Shown one piece after another: positions 36,711 to 47,213 of a DNA stretch of 64,000 nucleotides. Each line of letters opens with the position of its first letter. Position 1 is the stretch's first letter. The translations under genes were made by a program, and so were the position numbers. Source of the stretch: Serilophus lunatus (lineage: Eukaryota; Chordata; Aves; Passeriformes; Eurylaimidae); contig VXBA01004176.1 of NCBI GenBank assembly GCA_013399895.1, positions 679,751-743,750 on the forward strand, read 5' to 3'. Under the pieces are notes generated by a model. It was not told where the DNA came from, searched no databases, and was given only the letters and a program-made list of their open reading frames with translations.

Positions 36711-36866
36711 CACTAAATTTCAAAGGTTTGTAAGCATCAGATTAAACACTGATTTTTTTTATAGTCTGCATAGATCTTTCTCCCCTTGCCTAGGAGCAAA
36801 TCTATCCCATCTCCTTTCCTGTTCCAACAACTCTGTTAAGTTGCTCTCTGGCTTTGCTAAAGGAAC
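36711..36866 (-). pseudogene. CNPY1: Decayed CNPY1 exon (frameshift, stop, deletion)
   Basis: On the minus strand, after a pyrimidine-rich stretch ending CCATGAG, the reading EVPLAKPESNLTELLE parallels the canopy block 'EVPYARSEAHLTELLE' (11 of 16 residues identical by eye; its first Glu, GAG, sits just before the proposed acceptor boundary). It runs directly into QERRWDRFAPRQGEK, which parallels CNPY1 'KERTFKRFAPRKGDK' (9 of 15). The roughly 17 codons expected between the two are missing. Downstream, in another frame, SDAYKPLKF matches 'SDAYRPLKF' (8 of 9). The spacing from GEK to SDAY is 35 bases where 33 are expected, a net +2 frameshift that fits single-base insertions at about 36776 and 36769. 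Aligning through it also puts a TAA (36744-36742) in place of a Tyr codon. No GTAAG/GTGAG donor follows at the expected place. It lies upstream of, and in the same orientation as, the intact exon at 34828-34924, so this is a unitary pseudogene exon rather than a retrocopy. The 5' edge is uncertain, and the family sequence used is from memory. Confidence 0.68.
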
Positions 36867-37049
36867 CTCATGGAAGAAAAGATTGATTTTGCGTATTGCA
36901 CCACCAAAACCCCCATACTTCACACAGACCACGGCTACTTCGATCGCAGAAAGAGAAAAAAGAGCATCCCTCTCGCTATGTAGAACCGTTGACACATTAC
37001 ATTACACACGTAATTACAAACGTCAGCTCCAGCTAAGGTGGCCCTGGAG

Positions 37050-37690
37050 AACCTGCTCGGACCCTCCTGGCTCACACCCACCGCGCCCCTCGAGCCCCTC
37101 TCCCTCCTCCAAAGCAGCCTCCCAGTTTGGAACCTCCCGGCAGCCCGAAGGCACCGCGGCGAAGGGAGACGGCCGGCGGCGGTGGATGTTTCGGGCCATG
37201 AAAGCCCTTGGCGCTCCAGCCACTTGTTTCTCTGGTTGAAGCGGAGTTTGCAAAAGTCCCGGGCTCTCAGTTGTTGCTCTGTCTTTTAGCCGCTGCTCGC
37301 CAGCTCAGATGCAGCTGTTTAATACCTCCCAGGGGTTTTGTGCAGAAAATAATAGCTTACAAAACCTAGCTTCTCCCAGGTTCTACTATTTCAGCTTTAT
37401 TTCCGAACAGCTGGTCCGTGTCTTTGTCCATCCCCTTCCCTCCCGGCCGCGGCGAGAATTCAGCAGGAAAACCTCTGTCCACTACCTACGCCCTGAGAGC
37501 CACCACCGCTGGTGGTGGGGGTCAAAGAGCAACCCTCGCCCTTGGAAACGGGGACAAAAAAACCCCCCCAAACTTCGCGCCCCGTCTAGACAGGTCAAGG
37601 TGCAGGATGCTCTTCTCCCTGTTGCGTCTTCCGGAAAGGGGCGTGAACGGGAGCCAAGTGCACAGCAAACACCCGCGCCGCATCCCTGCC
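37050..37690. promoter_or_regulatory. CpG island, candidate promoter
   Basis: This is the only CpG-dense, G+C-rich block of the window. I count about 17 CpGs in the first ~230 bases alone (for example GCACCGCGGCGAAGG, ACGGCCGGCGGCGG), with more up to the CCCGCGCCGC near 37680. It starts about 200 bases upstream (minus-strand sense) of the decayed CNPY1 exon, so it could be the old CNPY1 promoter or 5' exon region, or the promoter of a non-coding transcript. No TATA box, signal-peptide exon or canopy N-terminal motif was recognised in it. The large open frames across it (36646-37239, 37309-37785) reflect high G+C and show no domain. Confidence 0.55.
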
Positions 37691-37710
37691 CCTTTAGAAG
37701 ACTTCTTCTC

Positions 37711-37728
37711 TTTTTTTTTTTTTTTTTT
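37711..37728 (+). repeat. Poly-T tract (T18)
   Basis: Eighteen T residues are followed by CGCTTCTTCTTC. On the minus strand this yields lysine-rich frames that are simple-sequence products. Confidence 0.9.
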
Positions 37729-37754
37729 CGCTTCTTCTTCTTTTTCTCTCCACC

Positions 37755-37885
37755 CTCTGCTGATCAAAGTAGGAAGTTTTCATGACAACCATAGTCAAAG
37801 GGCCTGCATCGCAAATGAACTCGATTTCGGCGATGTTGATATATCCCGGCTCCATTGTCTCTTTTCAGACACAGTATGAACCCTT
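37755..37885. promoter_or_regulatory. Candidate enhancer block with two TCF/LEF-like sites
   Basis: Two TCF/LEF core words, ATCAAAG (37763-37769) and TCAAAGG (37795-37801), precede a compact block retaining five or more CpGs in about 60 bases (CATCGCAAATG, ACTCGATTTCGGCGATG, ATCCCGGCTCC). CpGs survive poorly in ordinary intergenic DNA, so the block may be constrained or unmethylated. The minus strand carries a 53-codon frame starting at an ATG with strong context (ACAATGG) near 37857; I do not recognise its product. Wnt-responsive control near an FGF/midbrain gene would be sensible, but this is inference. Confidence 0.3.
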
Positions 37886-38138
37886 CCGGTCTCAATGATT
37901 ACATTACAGAAGGACTTTCACATGTGGGCTTCATTTGCACAAAGGGGTTGCCTTGCTTCACCACCATCTGGCCACAAATCAGATAAATAAAGGCAGGAGA
38001 ATTAAAATTAAAGCTTAGAGGTTTTTTTTACTCTCTCTCCCCCTTCGTCTTCTTCTTGCACCAGGGTCCATTATGAAATCCCTCCCTCCCCCAGTCACAT
38101 AAGGATAGGGAGTCTACTTTTTATGAAACCTAGGAAGG

Positions 38139-38240
38139 GCAAAAAAGTGCCTAAAGAAAACAGGCAGGAAAAAAAAAAAAAAGTCTGAGGAAAGCAAAAA
38201 AGTGCCTGGATATGAAAAAAGGAAAAAAAAAAAAAAGACA
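38139..38240 (+). repeat. A-rich tandem duplication, two ~50-base units
   Basis: The word GCAAAAAAGTGCCT occurs at 38139-38152 and again at 38194-38207, each followed by an AGG(C)AGGA- or AAGGA-type lead into a long A run and AAAGTCTG or AAAGAC. Unit length is about 55 and 47 bases. This is a local tandem duplication with a variable A tract. Confidence 0.65.
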
Positions 38241-40159
38241 ACAGCCTTTCACACCCAGCCCTGTTTGTAGGGGAGCATAACTTATTTTACAGTAAAGACA
38301 GTTTTATGCAAAAACATAATTTGCCATTAAAATTCCACGTCATCCACTGGGATGCGAATACTATTTTTTTTCCAGGAAAACATAATGTCTTGCAAACTGA
38401 AAAAAAAAAAAATGCTGGTGGCAGCAGAAGGTGGTGGCAGAAGCGGTGTTTGAAACTTGTGCTCCAAACTCTGCTGCTTCTTCCTCTTGCAGGGATAGAG
38501 ATTGCAGAGGCTCCGATAGCTCAGATACAGAGCAAACACTTTCTGCCAAAAAAACCCCAAGAAATACGGGGCAATTTCTGAAGGTAGAAAATAAAAAAAC
38601 CTGTGCAAGTGGGAGGAAGGTTTTAGAGCCCTTACAGCAGAAGATGAGATCCAACCTCACAATCTAATTTCAGCCCTGGCATCACTTCTATTGAGGTCAG
38701 TGTTGCTTCGCGAGGGATTTTCTTTTTTTCCAATCTGACTGCTATGACAACAAATTGCACTAAATTTCATCCCCGCCTTCCAAGCTACATCCAGGACAGT
38801 AACTTAAGTTAGTTGATGAGGAAAGCCACTTTTCATGGTTGTGTTTCTTTTCACATAGAGAGATTCAGTGCCATCAGCAGAAGGGTTTTACTCTGCAAAT
38901 TCTGGTTAAAACTAATTTTTTCATGTCTCTACTACAACCAATATTCGGGTGTGTTGTCATATCCCCTGTAGCCCTCTCCTGTAGGTTCCTGGTCTGGAAT
39001 GGGAGTGTGGCTGAACCAAAGCCCATGGATGCTGCAGGGTACCCTACAAAAACATAGGGTACTCACATCTCCTGAACATTATCATGTGCAGCATAACCAA
39101 GGGCACACCCTGGAGAAAATGTGTTCAACAGCTGAAAAAAAGAATGAACACCCAAAATTCATGTGATGATCCCCACAAATTTACAAAAAGGATTTTGATG
39201 ACTATTTTTTCTTTTTCATGCACAAATAAGCTTTTTAACATGGCACCTATGTGATGTGGCTCAGGATTGTATTTAGCATCAAATTTATATTTGGGTTGTA
39301 ATTCTTGAAAACATAATTAGAAGTATTTGAGAGATAAAATATACAGAGAGATTATTAATAAAAATACAAGACTTCAACTTGCCAACAGTTGATTTACTCA
39401 TTTTTTTTTGTTTCTATCTAATAAATTATATATTGGATGCATAATGTCTGCATAACTTTGTTTTCCCTCATTTGGTTGGAGTCAGATTCACCTTTTGAGA
39501 AGGAGCTATCATTATATGAGCATGTTTTTTGTAAACCCATGAATGCAGAAGTTGCAAGACAATCTATTAATTTCTACTGTCTATTTTTTTGGGTTTTACC
39601 AAGGGATATTTTTTCAGAAACAAATGTAACTTGAATTTTAGCACAGTGGTTTTTGGCTGAGCTGTGCTCTGCCCAGTGCACAGGGCTCTAGGCAGTTGAG
39701 AGTGCTCTTTCTGAAAGTGTTTTAATAGTAAGAGAGGAATAAGTATTTGGACAAGTGGTGGAAAACTAAAGCCTTTCTTTCTATACTGTGAAGATTTTGA
39801 ATAGTACTTGTCAATAAAGCAACTCCTATTGTAATTGTACCGGAGACATGGGCCTCCACCCCGAAAAAGCTGTCTCAGAGATACTAACCTCATTAAAATA
39901 TGAATGAAAAGGCAGCCATCATTGTAATGGGAGAAAACCATTTACTCAGCAACAAACTTTATCTTCTATCTTGTGTAAAAATATAAATATGATATCCAGC
40001 AGAATTTTTATTACATTTGATGAAGAGGTTGATGAAGATATGATTTTTTATTTTAAGTTTTCAAGTAAGTCACAAAATTTGCTCCTTCCCTTCCTGCTTT
40101 TTCTACCGAGCATTCCAAAATTGGAAGCACCTTCAAATCATTTGAAATCTTTAAAAAGG

Positions 40160-40222
40160 AAAAAAAAAAAAAAGAAGAAGAAGAGGGTTTTGTTTCTTTG
40201 GGGCTTTTTTTTTTTTTTTTTT
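40160..40222. repeat. Facing poly-A and poly-T tracts (foldback)
   Basis: A14 at 40160-40173 and T18 at 40205-40222 are separated by 31 bases of GAAGAAGAAGAGGG-type sequence. The two arms are perfectly complementary over 14 bases, so single-stranded DNA or RNA from here could fold into a hairpin. Tract lengths in assemblies are error-prone. Confidence 0.7.
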
Positions 40223-40379
40223 GGAAGGGTAGTTTTAAATTTATGTTTTCAGAATATCTCATCCAATTTCAAAAGAAAACAAGAGCATTCATTACAGGCT
40301 ACTGTGACAACACCTTAATAAGAGTCAATTATAGGGTGCTCAAATGCCTGTTCATTACTATGTCTCTGTTAATCTAGTC

Positions 40380-41880
40380 CTAAATTTCTTGCTTGATAGA
40401 TACCACAACCAGCCAAGAATACAATTGCATTACAAAGTGCAATGAAAAATATACAAAATATAACTGCAGGAAGTAGGCAGTTTGAAAATAACCGAGCTGT
40501 CAATCAAACATTTGTCAAAATAATTAGACCTATCTGGTAATTTTTTTTATAAAATGTGGACTGACTGAGAATGGATAATATGGGAAGGTTTAGGTTTAAA
40601 GAGGAATTGTTTCAAGGACTTGGAAATAAGTATTTTAAAATGTTTCGTGTAGTTTAATCATTATCTTTTCATCCACAAAAGTGTTCAAATCATTTTTGAT
40701 ATTAGTTAAAAGTCAATATTTAGAAGTGAAAATTCAAACCTCCTTTGCTCTAGGCTAAAACAGGAGCAACATGAATGCTGAGCTACTCTAAAGGCTGATG
40801 GGATATATAATTAGCTATTATGTTAATTGAATCCACTGTGAGTTTGTTGTATGAGATTTCTTCATATAATATGCAAATAGCTTCGAAGGTTTAGTTTTAT
40901 TAGACAATATAATTAGAAATCTTCTAAAGGATTGAATTCTAATGAGGCATAATTGAGCTTTGTAAAATATCTGTTTGCCGGGTGAGAAGACCACCTGGGC
41001 TTAATCAATACTGGGAACTTTTTTTGTAATGAAACATTTTAAAGAAAGTTTAAGAATTTACCTTTCTAGTCCCATTCATCATAGTTTTATTTTACGAGAA
41101 GGACATTTCATTTTGACAAGGAAGGAGATTAAATTCTTGTAACAAGGAAGAAAGTGGGATTTTTGTAATCTGAGGGGAGGAAGTAACTTAAAAAATAAAC
41201 CATTTGAATTCTGCTTATTTAAAAGAAAATAAAAATAAATTTAAAAAACCTCTTCTCCCAGCTGCAGCGTCAGTTATGTGCATCTCGAGATGCTTAAAGT
41301 GAAATGTTACATGAGCAAAGTTAGCCATTATTCCTGCCATTAAATGCCTGCTTCAAGCAGATGTACATACTTTAGCTTCTGTAGTGTAACTAATCAGCGT
41401 AACTTCACTTTTAGTAAAATAGCCCAACATGTTAATATGTGGAATTAAACACCCTCTTCTAAAGAAAGAAATTCACACCAGGGTATTCCAGAGCCGGTCC
41501 TGAATTCCACCTTCACATTCCACTTGCTTTAAGACCACCACCAAAGACAAAGCTTAAATTATTTTAGCTAATGCCAGAATGCCAAAAATGCGTAATCTCC
41601 TGTCTAATTCGCCTTGTTCACACTTTAGACTGTGCCAAAGCTGCACTATTCAGTCTTAGTATTAATTGAAAATAATAAAGACAGGATACTTTGCTCTAGT
41701 GTAACATTCGAAGAAGGGCATCTTTTGCCCCCCTATTAACAATAATCAGTAGCAACACATTAAGAAAAAATCAGAAGTGCTGATTAAAGCAGGAGATTTA
41801 ACCAAGCAGGATCACAGTAAGTGCCCTGTCAGCCTTCTGGGTGAGGTGTCCATGCAGCCAGGCTGAAGCTACCTAGAAAA
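40380..41880. promoter_or_regulatory. Candidate regulatory block, dense in homeodomain motifs
   Basis: About 1.5 kb of AT-rich but complex unique DNA with repeated TAATTA/ATTAA/TTAATT cores (for example TAATTAGACC, TATGTTAATTGAATCC, TATAATTAGAAATC, CATAATTGAGC, GTATTAATTGAAAAT), an octamer-like ATATGCAAATAG, and GAGCTGTCAATCAAACA, a Pbx/Meis/Hox-like context. No repeat family or exon explains it. It lies 4-5 kb upstream of the CNPY1 remnant. Conservation and enhancer activity are unproven. Confidence 0.3.
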
Positions 41881-44477
41881 TATCTCATTTCTTTGTGCTA
41901 TACTCAAATACTTCTGGTCCTGTGCCTCACAGAGATACTCTCTGCAATGCCAAAAATCTGAGAAACCCACACTTAATAAAGGCGATGAATATATTGCTGT
42001 GAATATGATAAGCTTGTCATGCTTTGTATAGCATGTTGAAAAACTTGTACCTAGATCTGAGGGGAGACCTGACTGGTACGAGTAGCTGTCCATTAACACT
42101 TCTTTGATCCATACACTTAACATCTGCAGCAGCAAATGCTTGTTCCTCTGAATAATGAGGATCTCAGCATGGCAGAAGAGGATAACATTGTACATACAAT
42201 TTTCAGCTGAACAGAAAAAAAAGCCCAGTGAGTTTATTTTTCCAAGTTCTGCTCTAAGCTGTCCAGAAGTTGTTTGTGATCTCTCAGAAACTGCCTCTGC
42301 TCCCCACCACCATTTGAGGAAGCAAATAGTCAGTCAAAGCCAACCTTTCTCCCCAAATGTGAACTTTATTCACACTCTGCTTTTTATTTCTTGCTTAGAT
42401 TCAAAGCGTCTGGAAAAGATAGCCTGAAGCAGCCTTCAGAAATCAGGACCATGCCCTGGAGAATTAGTGTCAGAAGAGGATGTTACCTGTTTGCCTTGCC
42501 TGCTATCCTCCCCTTATCCCCTAAGGGAACAAAACCAGGCGGATTCTGCCTCATGTTAATTAAATCACTCTGTTAATTAGAGCTAAGGTGCTTTAGCAAC
42601 AAACAAACAAAGGGCTCTATTCCTCCCTTGCTCTGCAGCGTGGACTCAAATGCACTCAAACACTGGCTGGATAAACTCAGGAAGCAAAAAGAAACTGAGA
42701 AGGAAGCCATGTACTGTGATCATTCTTTCCCACCCGTTCCTCAGGTGGAATGAGCTCTCCTAGTGAAGGGCTACATGCAAAAGATGCTGGATACTGTTAG
42801 GAAAGGTTTGCTGGGCAGAGAACTCATATTTGTGATCAAGTACTCAGCAAAGGAAAGAAAATATGAAATCAAATTAAGTTTGATAGTCTGTTGTGCTGGA
42901 GAAGGTTTAAGTGTTTAGACCCACTGGTCGCATCTGGGCTAACAGACTCAGTGGGCACCATCACAAGAACTCAAATACAGCTGTTCGTTCTGTTAGGCTT
43001 GGGCTTGGGCCAGCTCCTTGTAGGGGACAGCTGGGGAGGTCTGTGGGGTGAAGGGCTGAGGAGGTCAGGCTGGAGGTGAACACTTCTTTTTGGACTGCAT
43101 GGGTGGACCTCACGCTCTTTGGGTGCCAAAGAGTGCATTGTGGGGTTTCATTGAAGGAAAAACAGCTAAGAGGAAGTGCTGGCTCACTGGGATTTCCAAG
43201 GGATACGGAGCTGAGCTGAGTAACAGTGCACCCCTGGAGCCACTGGTTTCCAGCTAAGGGGGTGATGTTCCCCAGTGATGCCAGACAGGCCACCTCCTCC
43301 CTGGGGGTGACACTCTGGACTTTCTTTTTCCATCCCTGGGAGCAGATGAGTCAAGAAGGTCCCTACTCCCTTGTGTTCAAAATAAAACAGCAAGTTCTTC
43401 CCACTGCTCTATTAAGGTTGCAATTTTAAAGCAGCAACACGCCTGTCAGGGGACAGGCTGCGACTACAGTGCAGGAAATAACACTGATAAAGGGAAACCC
43501 CACTGGAAATTTTTAACTAGTCTTATTCATGACAGTAGATAACATTTTCTAATCCATGGACAATTTCTATGCTTCATAGATTTCCTTAGCTAAAAGCTCA
43601 GAATTTCTCAAACTCCTCTGTCCTCCTCTGCCAGCACTCTGCTCAGAAAGGAAGGTCTTCAGCCTTCTACCATGCTCCATGGGGAAATCCTCCACATCCT
43701 CCGCTGCATTAAACCTGCACTAGGAGTATCCGAAGAGCCTGTACCCGCCACTGTTGCTTGCATGCTCCCAGGGCAAATAAAGGGTGGTAGATTTCAGCTA
43801 CTTGGCTGCAGCTCTCTAAGACCACCTATAGACTTAAGCCTGTTAAATTAACCTTAATACCTTCATTATTCCTCTGCTGGATGGTAACCATCTGGCCATG
43901 ACTTCGAGTTACAGTTAACCTAGGCTCCTGCTTAGGTTTCAGCTGAAATCCCTGTTTTTTACTCGCAGCATCACAACAGAGATCGAGGCTGCTCTGTGTC
44001 TCCCCAGCATCCGTAGGGATGTGGACTGGTGATTCTTATTCCAGCTTACCCTGGAGACGAAGCTGCCAACTGTGCCAACTGTATAGAGACTGTACACTGC
44101 TTATCCTCTGGCTGCCCACACTAATCCCTCCATGAGTAAAAGGGAATGGAAAAAAACAGGTTTCCATGTAAATGGTGGTCTCTACATAATTGGATTTCTC
44201 TTTGCTTGGAGACTCAGTTAAAGCAGTCTCATTTTCACTGAAAACAACCTCTAACATGATATTGGTAGCATGGATGCTGCTCAAGCTATAGCTCTCCATT
44301 TTTCCTTAGGAGGTGGATTTTGTCTCTCTATCCTGTCCTCACTCACTCCATGTGTATTTGGAGCTACTTATATAGTAGGTAGTGGGACAAGATCCCTATT
44401 TACTGAGCCCTCCTCTATAACAGGGTCATTTCTGCTCTTGAGGTCCCATGTACATGTCCCCACTTGTATGAGAAATG
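41881..44477. other. Non-coding sequence
   Basis: Unique sequence with chance frames on both strands (for example 41869-42195, 42961-43293). No domain, RNA or repeat recognised. Confidence 0.5.
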
Positions 44478-44660
44478 ATCACAGAATCACAGAGTCAATT
44501 AGGTTCAAACAGACCTCTGAGATCATTGAGTCCAACTATGACTGAACATAACCATGTCAACCACAGCAAGAAGTGCCACAACCAGTTTTTCCTTAAACAC
44601 CTCCATGAACTCCACCATGTCCCTTGGCAGTCCATTCCAAGGTCTAAATGATGAAATACA
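44478..44660 (-). mobile_element. CR1 LINE, 3' end (reverse orientation)
   Basis: The plus strand begins with the reversed CR1 terminus (ATCACAGAATCACAGAGTCA) and continues AGACCTCTGAGATCATTGAG, TCCAACTATGACTGAACATA, ACCATGTCAACCACAGCAAG, AAACACCTCCATGAACTCC and ACCATGTCCCTTGGCAGTCC. These are the reversed 'gatgatctcagaggtc', 'ttggactcga' and 'ggctgcccagggaagtggt' words of CR1. 5'-truncated, non-coding. Confidence 0.9.
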
Positions 44661-45164
44661 TCCCTGTGGACAGCAGCTTCAGGTGACATTACCTGTCCTT
44701 AGTCAAAAGCCACAGATTTTTTTCCCTTTCCTGTCTCTGAACAGAAGACAATACACCCTTTCATTGCCTGAAAAAGGTCTTTCCACCTCTGTTAAGCCAC
44801 CTTGGCCCAGTAATGCAAGGCTTTTGAGGAAAGAACCATAAACTAGATGACTGAAAGAAAAAGACTTACTATAGAAACACAGCCCTGGCTGGGCTGCCAT
44901 GTCTTCTTATCACTTCTTTTTTATTTCTTAACAGAACTTTCAGTTTCATGTTGCCCTGGCTTTTGGGCATTTTGCACCAAGAAACAAGTGAGCAGTAGGT
45001 TTACTTCAAAGATATTGCTGAGTCACAAAGTACTATAGAACCATGGCAAATTGTCCATTTGAGGTGTGTTTTAAAACATCGTGCAGAATCATGTTATGCC
45101 CCCCTTACAGTCAGTGCTTCAAAACACTGATCCTTGACTTCAGTGGGAGAGAAGTGTATACCTA

Positions 45165-45222
45165 TATGCTTAACTGTATGTATCATATATCTGTATGTGC
45201 TTAAATTTATGTATCATATTTA
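45165..45222 (+). repeat. Two-copy 29-base tandem repeat
   Basis: TATGCTTAACTGTATGTATC.. at 45165-45193 is repeated as TATGTGCTTAAATTTATGTATC.. at 45194-45222, with shared GCTTAA, TATGTATCATAT words. Imperfect, no known function. Confidence 0.6.
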
Positions 45223-47190
45223 CAGAGGGTATCTAAGTGTACTGGATCCAGAAGGTCCAGAAGAGCCTCGCTCCAATTCTGCAGCAAAATAGCTGTGAGT
45301 GTGCCCGTCACGAGAAAGGGCATCTAAATGCAGTTTAAGTCTACCTGAATGATGGATCAAGAGCTGAGGTGATCCAGGTGAGCTCTGCACAGAGAAGAAC
45401 AATTGCTCAGGAGATTCATGTGTTTTATGTCAGATTTTCTATGGCAATGCACAGTCCCGACCTATATCTTGTATGGTACAAATCCTGCTCAAAAAAAGGG
45501 AAAGCAGAGAGTGCCCCAGCTTCAGAGCCCTGCTCCTGCCTTCTACTAGTGACAGCAGTAACTCACAAAGCTGGTGTGATTGGGACTAGACAAGGAGCAA
45601 AAAAAGCCACGTGCCTCCTCACTGCTTTCCCAAAGAGCATCACCAGCATCCCAGCAGCCATGGGAAAACCAGATACCACCTCTTCCTTCAGTGAGTATGA
45701 ACAAAAACAAGGGCATTTAGCATCTGCAGAAGGTATTCTAGGAATGTTGAAGTTTCTGTGGTTTTTCATTTTTCTCTTTCTCCAAAAAAATTTTATTGCA
45801 AACATTTAGAGCTGCTCTCCAACACATCTACCTGCATACCTGCCCAGAGGAAGCCAGCAGAAATTCATAAACTCACCTATGAACAATCTAAACTAAGCTT
45901 TCTTATTCCCAAAAAATTTACTCTGACTAACTCAGTGGTGAAAAGAGCCCCAGTTGATAAATAAACATCACCAAGTAATTCTGTGCAGACTTATCAGCTA
46001 TCACTTACCAGAGGCTAAGGGGATTATCACCCCAGCTGGCAGGATCGGCCGCCTCTCTGCTGCACTTACAGGTACCAAAGGTCAGCTCCTTTCAGCCTCT
46101 TGCTGGGTCTCCCCACCTTTCTCCAGAGAGTTAACCCCCATTCTGCAGAAGACTAAGAGCTGATTTTACTTAAACACTGAGAAATGTTTATACTTGTAGT
46201 GAAATTAACTGAAAGAACCAGTTTCTGGCTTTATCTTAAGGGGATGATTGTCCCTGAAGCATCCTTTGTGTACAGCTCATAGGACAAAGCCCAATTCTGT
46301 ATGTTTTTCTGCTCAGTGCATGAAAGTATTTGATAAAAGTGGGTGTTATCATAGTTAAAAGAAAACATGGAGAACAGTTGGTCTCTTGAAATAATCCTCA
46401 TTTTCTATAGTTAAGCCTTCCTAATTTCTAGCTTGGTTTCTAGAATGTTTCTAGAGATGGTAGATCCGAATATTCCAAGCACATGCATATTTTTATGAGC
46501 CATCTTCTCTAAGGATACATTTGACAGTGCCTGAGACACAGCTGTGTAACTTTTCCAGATTGCTCTAAGCAGTTGTGAGTGCTTTTCTACAGCAAAAGTG
46601 CATATAAATCTACAAGTACCAAAGTCATCTGTTTTCAAAGCTAATGCAAATTACTGGAGATGTTTGCATACACAGAAACATTGTAGAAAACCAGACATAC
46701 CTACATGCCATGAGCTAAATACCATGAGCATAAAATCTGTATTGAACCCCAGGCATCCAACCCCCAAATATCCGCCCGTCCCTGATTCCTCATCCCACAG
46801 CAACAGACTCCATGCAACATTCAGGAGATGATTATGTGCTATTACCCCACCTAGCACTGCTGAGGAAAGGCTCCCACGCTGAAGGGAGTCACAAATAATT
46901 AAATGTTTCAAAACACAATGGATATGACATGCTTTCAAAATAGCATCTATAGAATCACTTCCACTAGGGCGAGGAGCTCTCGGGAGGAAAAGCCCTTTCA
47001 CTCACTTCAGTTGATTACCTGTATAAAAGGGCTTAATTTCTCTGGAGCGTTTCCTTTCCAAATCACCTCTTTTTACCAAAGCCATTGCAGCAGGAGCGGC
47101 AGGTACTCATATAACCCATGGGGTGATGCTTCTGCAGACAGATCTATGAGGACACGGGTCCCAGCTAGACTTAATTTGTAACATGTAATT

Positions 47191-47213
47191 AAAAAAAAAA
47201 AAAAAAAAAAAAA
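47191..47213 (+). repeat. Poly-A tract (A23)
   Basis: Twenty-three A residues followed by GAGAGAAAAAAATT. No LINE or processed-gene body with this tail was recognised upstream, so it is treated as simple sequence. Confidence 0.9.

Larger units (their letters stand above)
37886..40379. other. Non-coding AT-rich sequence
   Basis: Contains the A-rich tandem duplication at 38139-38240 and the facing A and T tracts at 40160-40222, both listed separately. Antisense frames at 38327-38660 show no canopy N-terminal motif (no CGACRAL-like segment). Otherwise unique DNA. Confidence 0.5.

Noticed and set aside
36646..37239. Longest frame of the window (197 codons, plus strand)
   Set aside because: It crosses the decayed antisense CNPY1 exon and the CpG island. 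Its length is explained by G+C-rich sequence poor in stop codons, and it has no domain or exon signals.
38327..38660. Minus-strand frames upstream of CNPY1 as the N-terminal canopy exon
   Set aside because: No CGACRAL/VDELE-like motif and no typical signal peptide followed by that motif.
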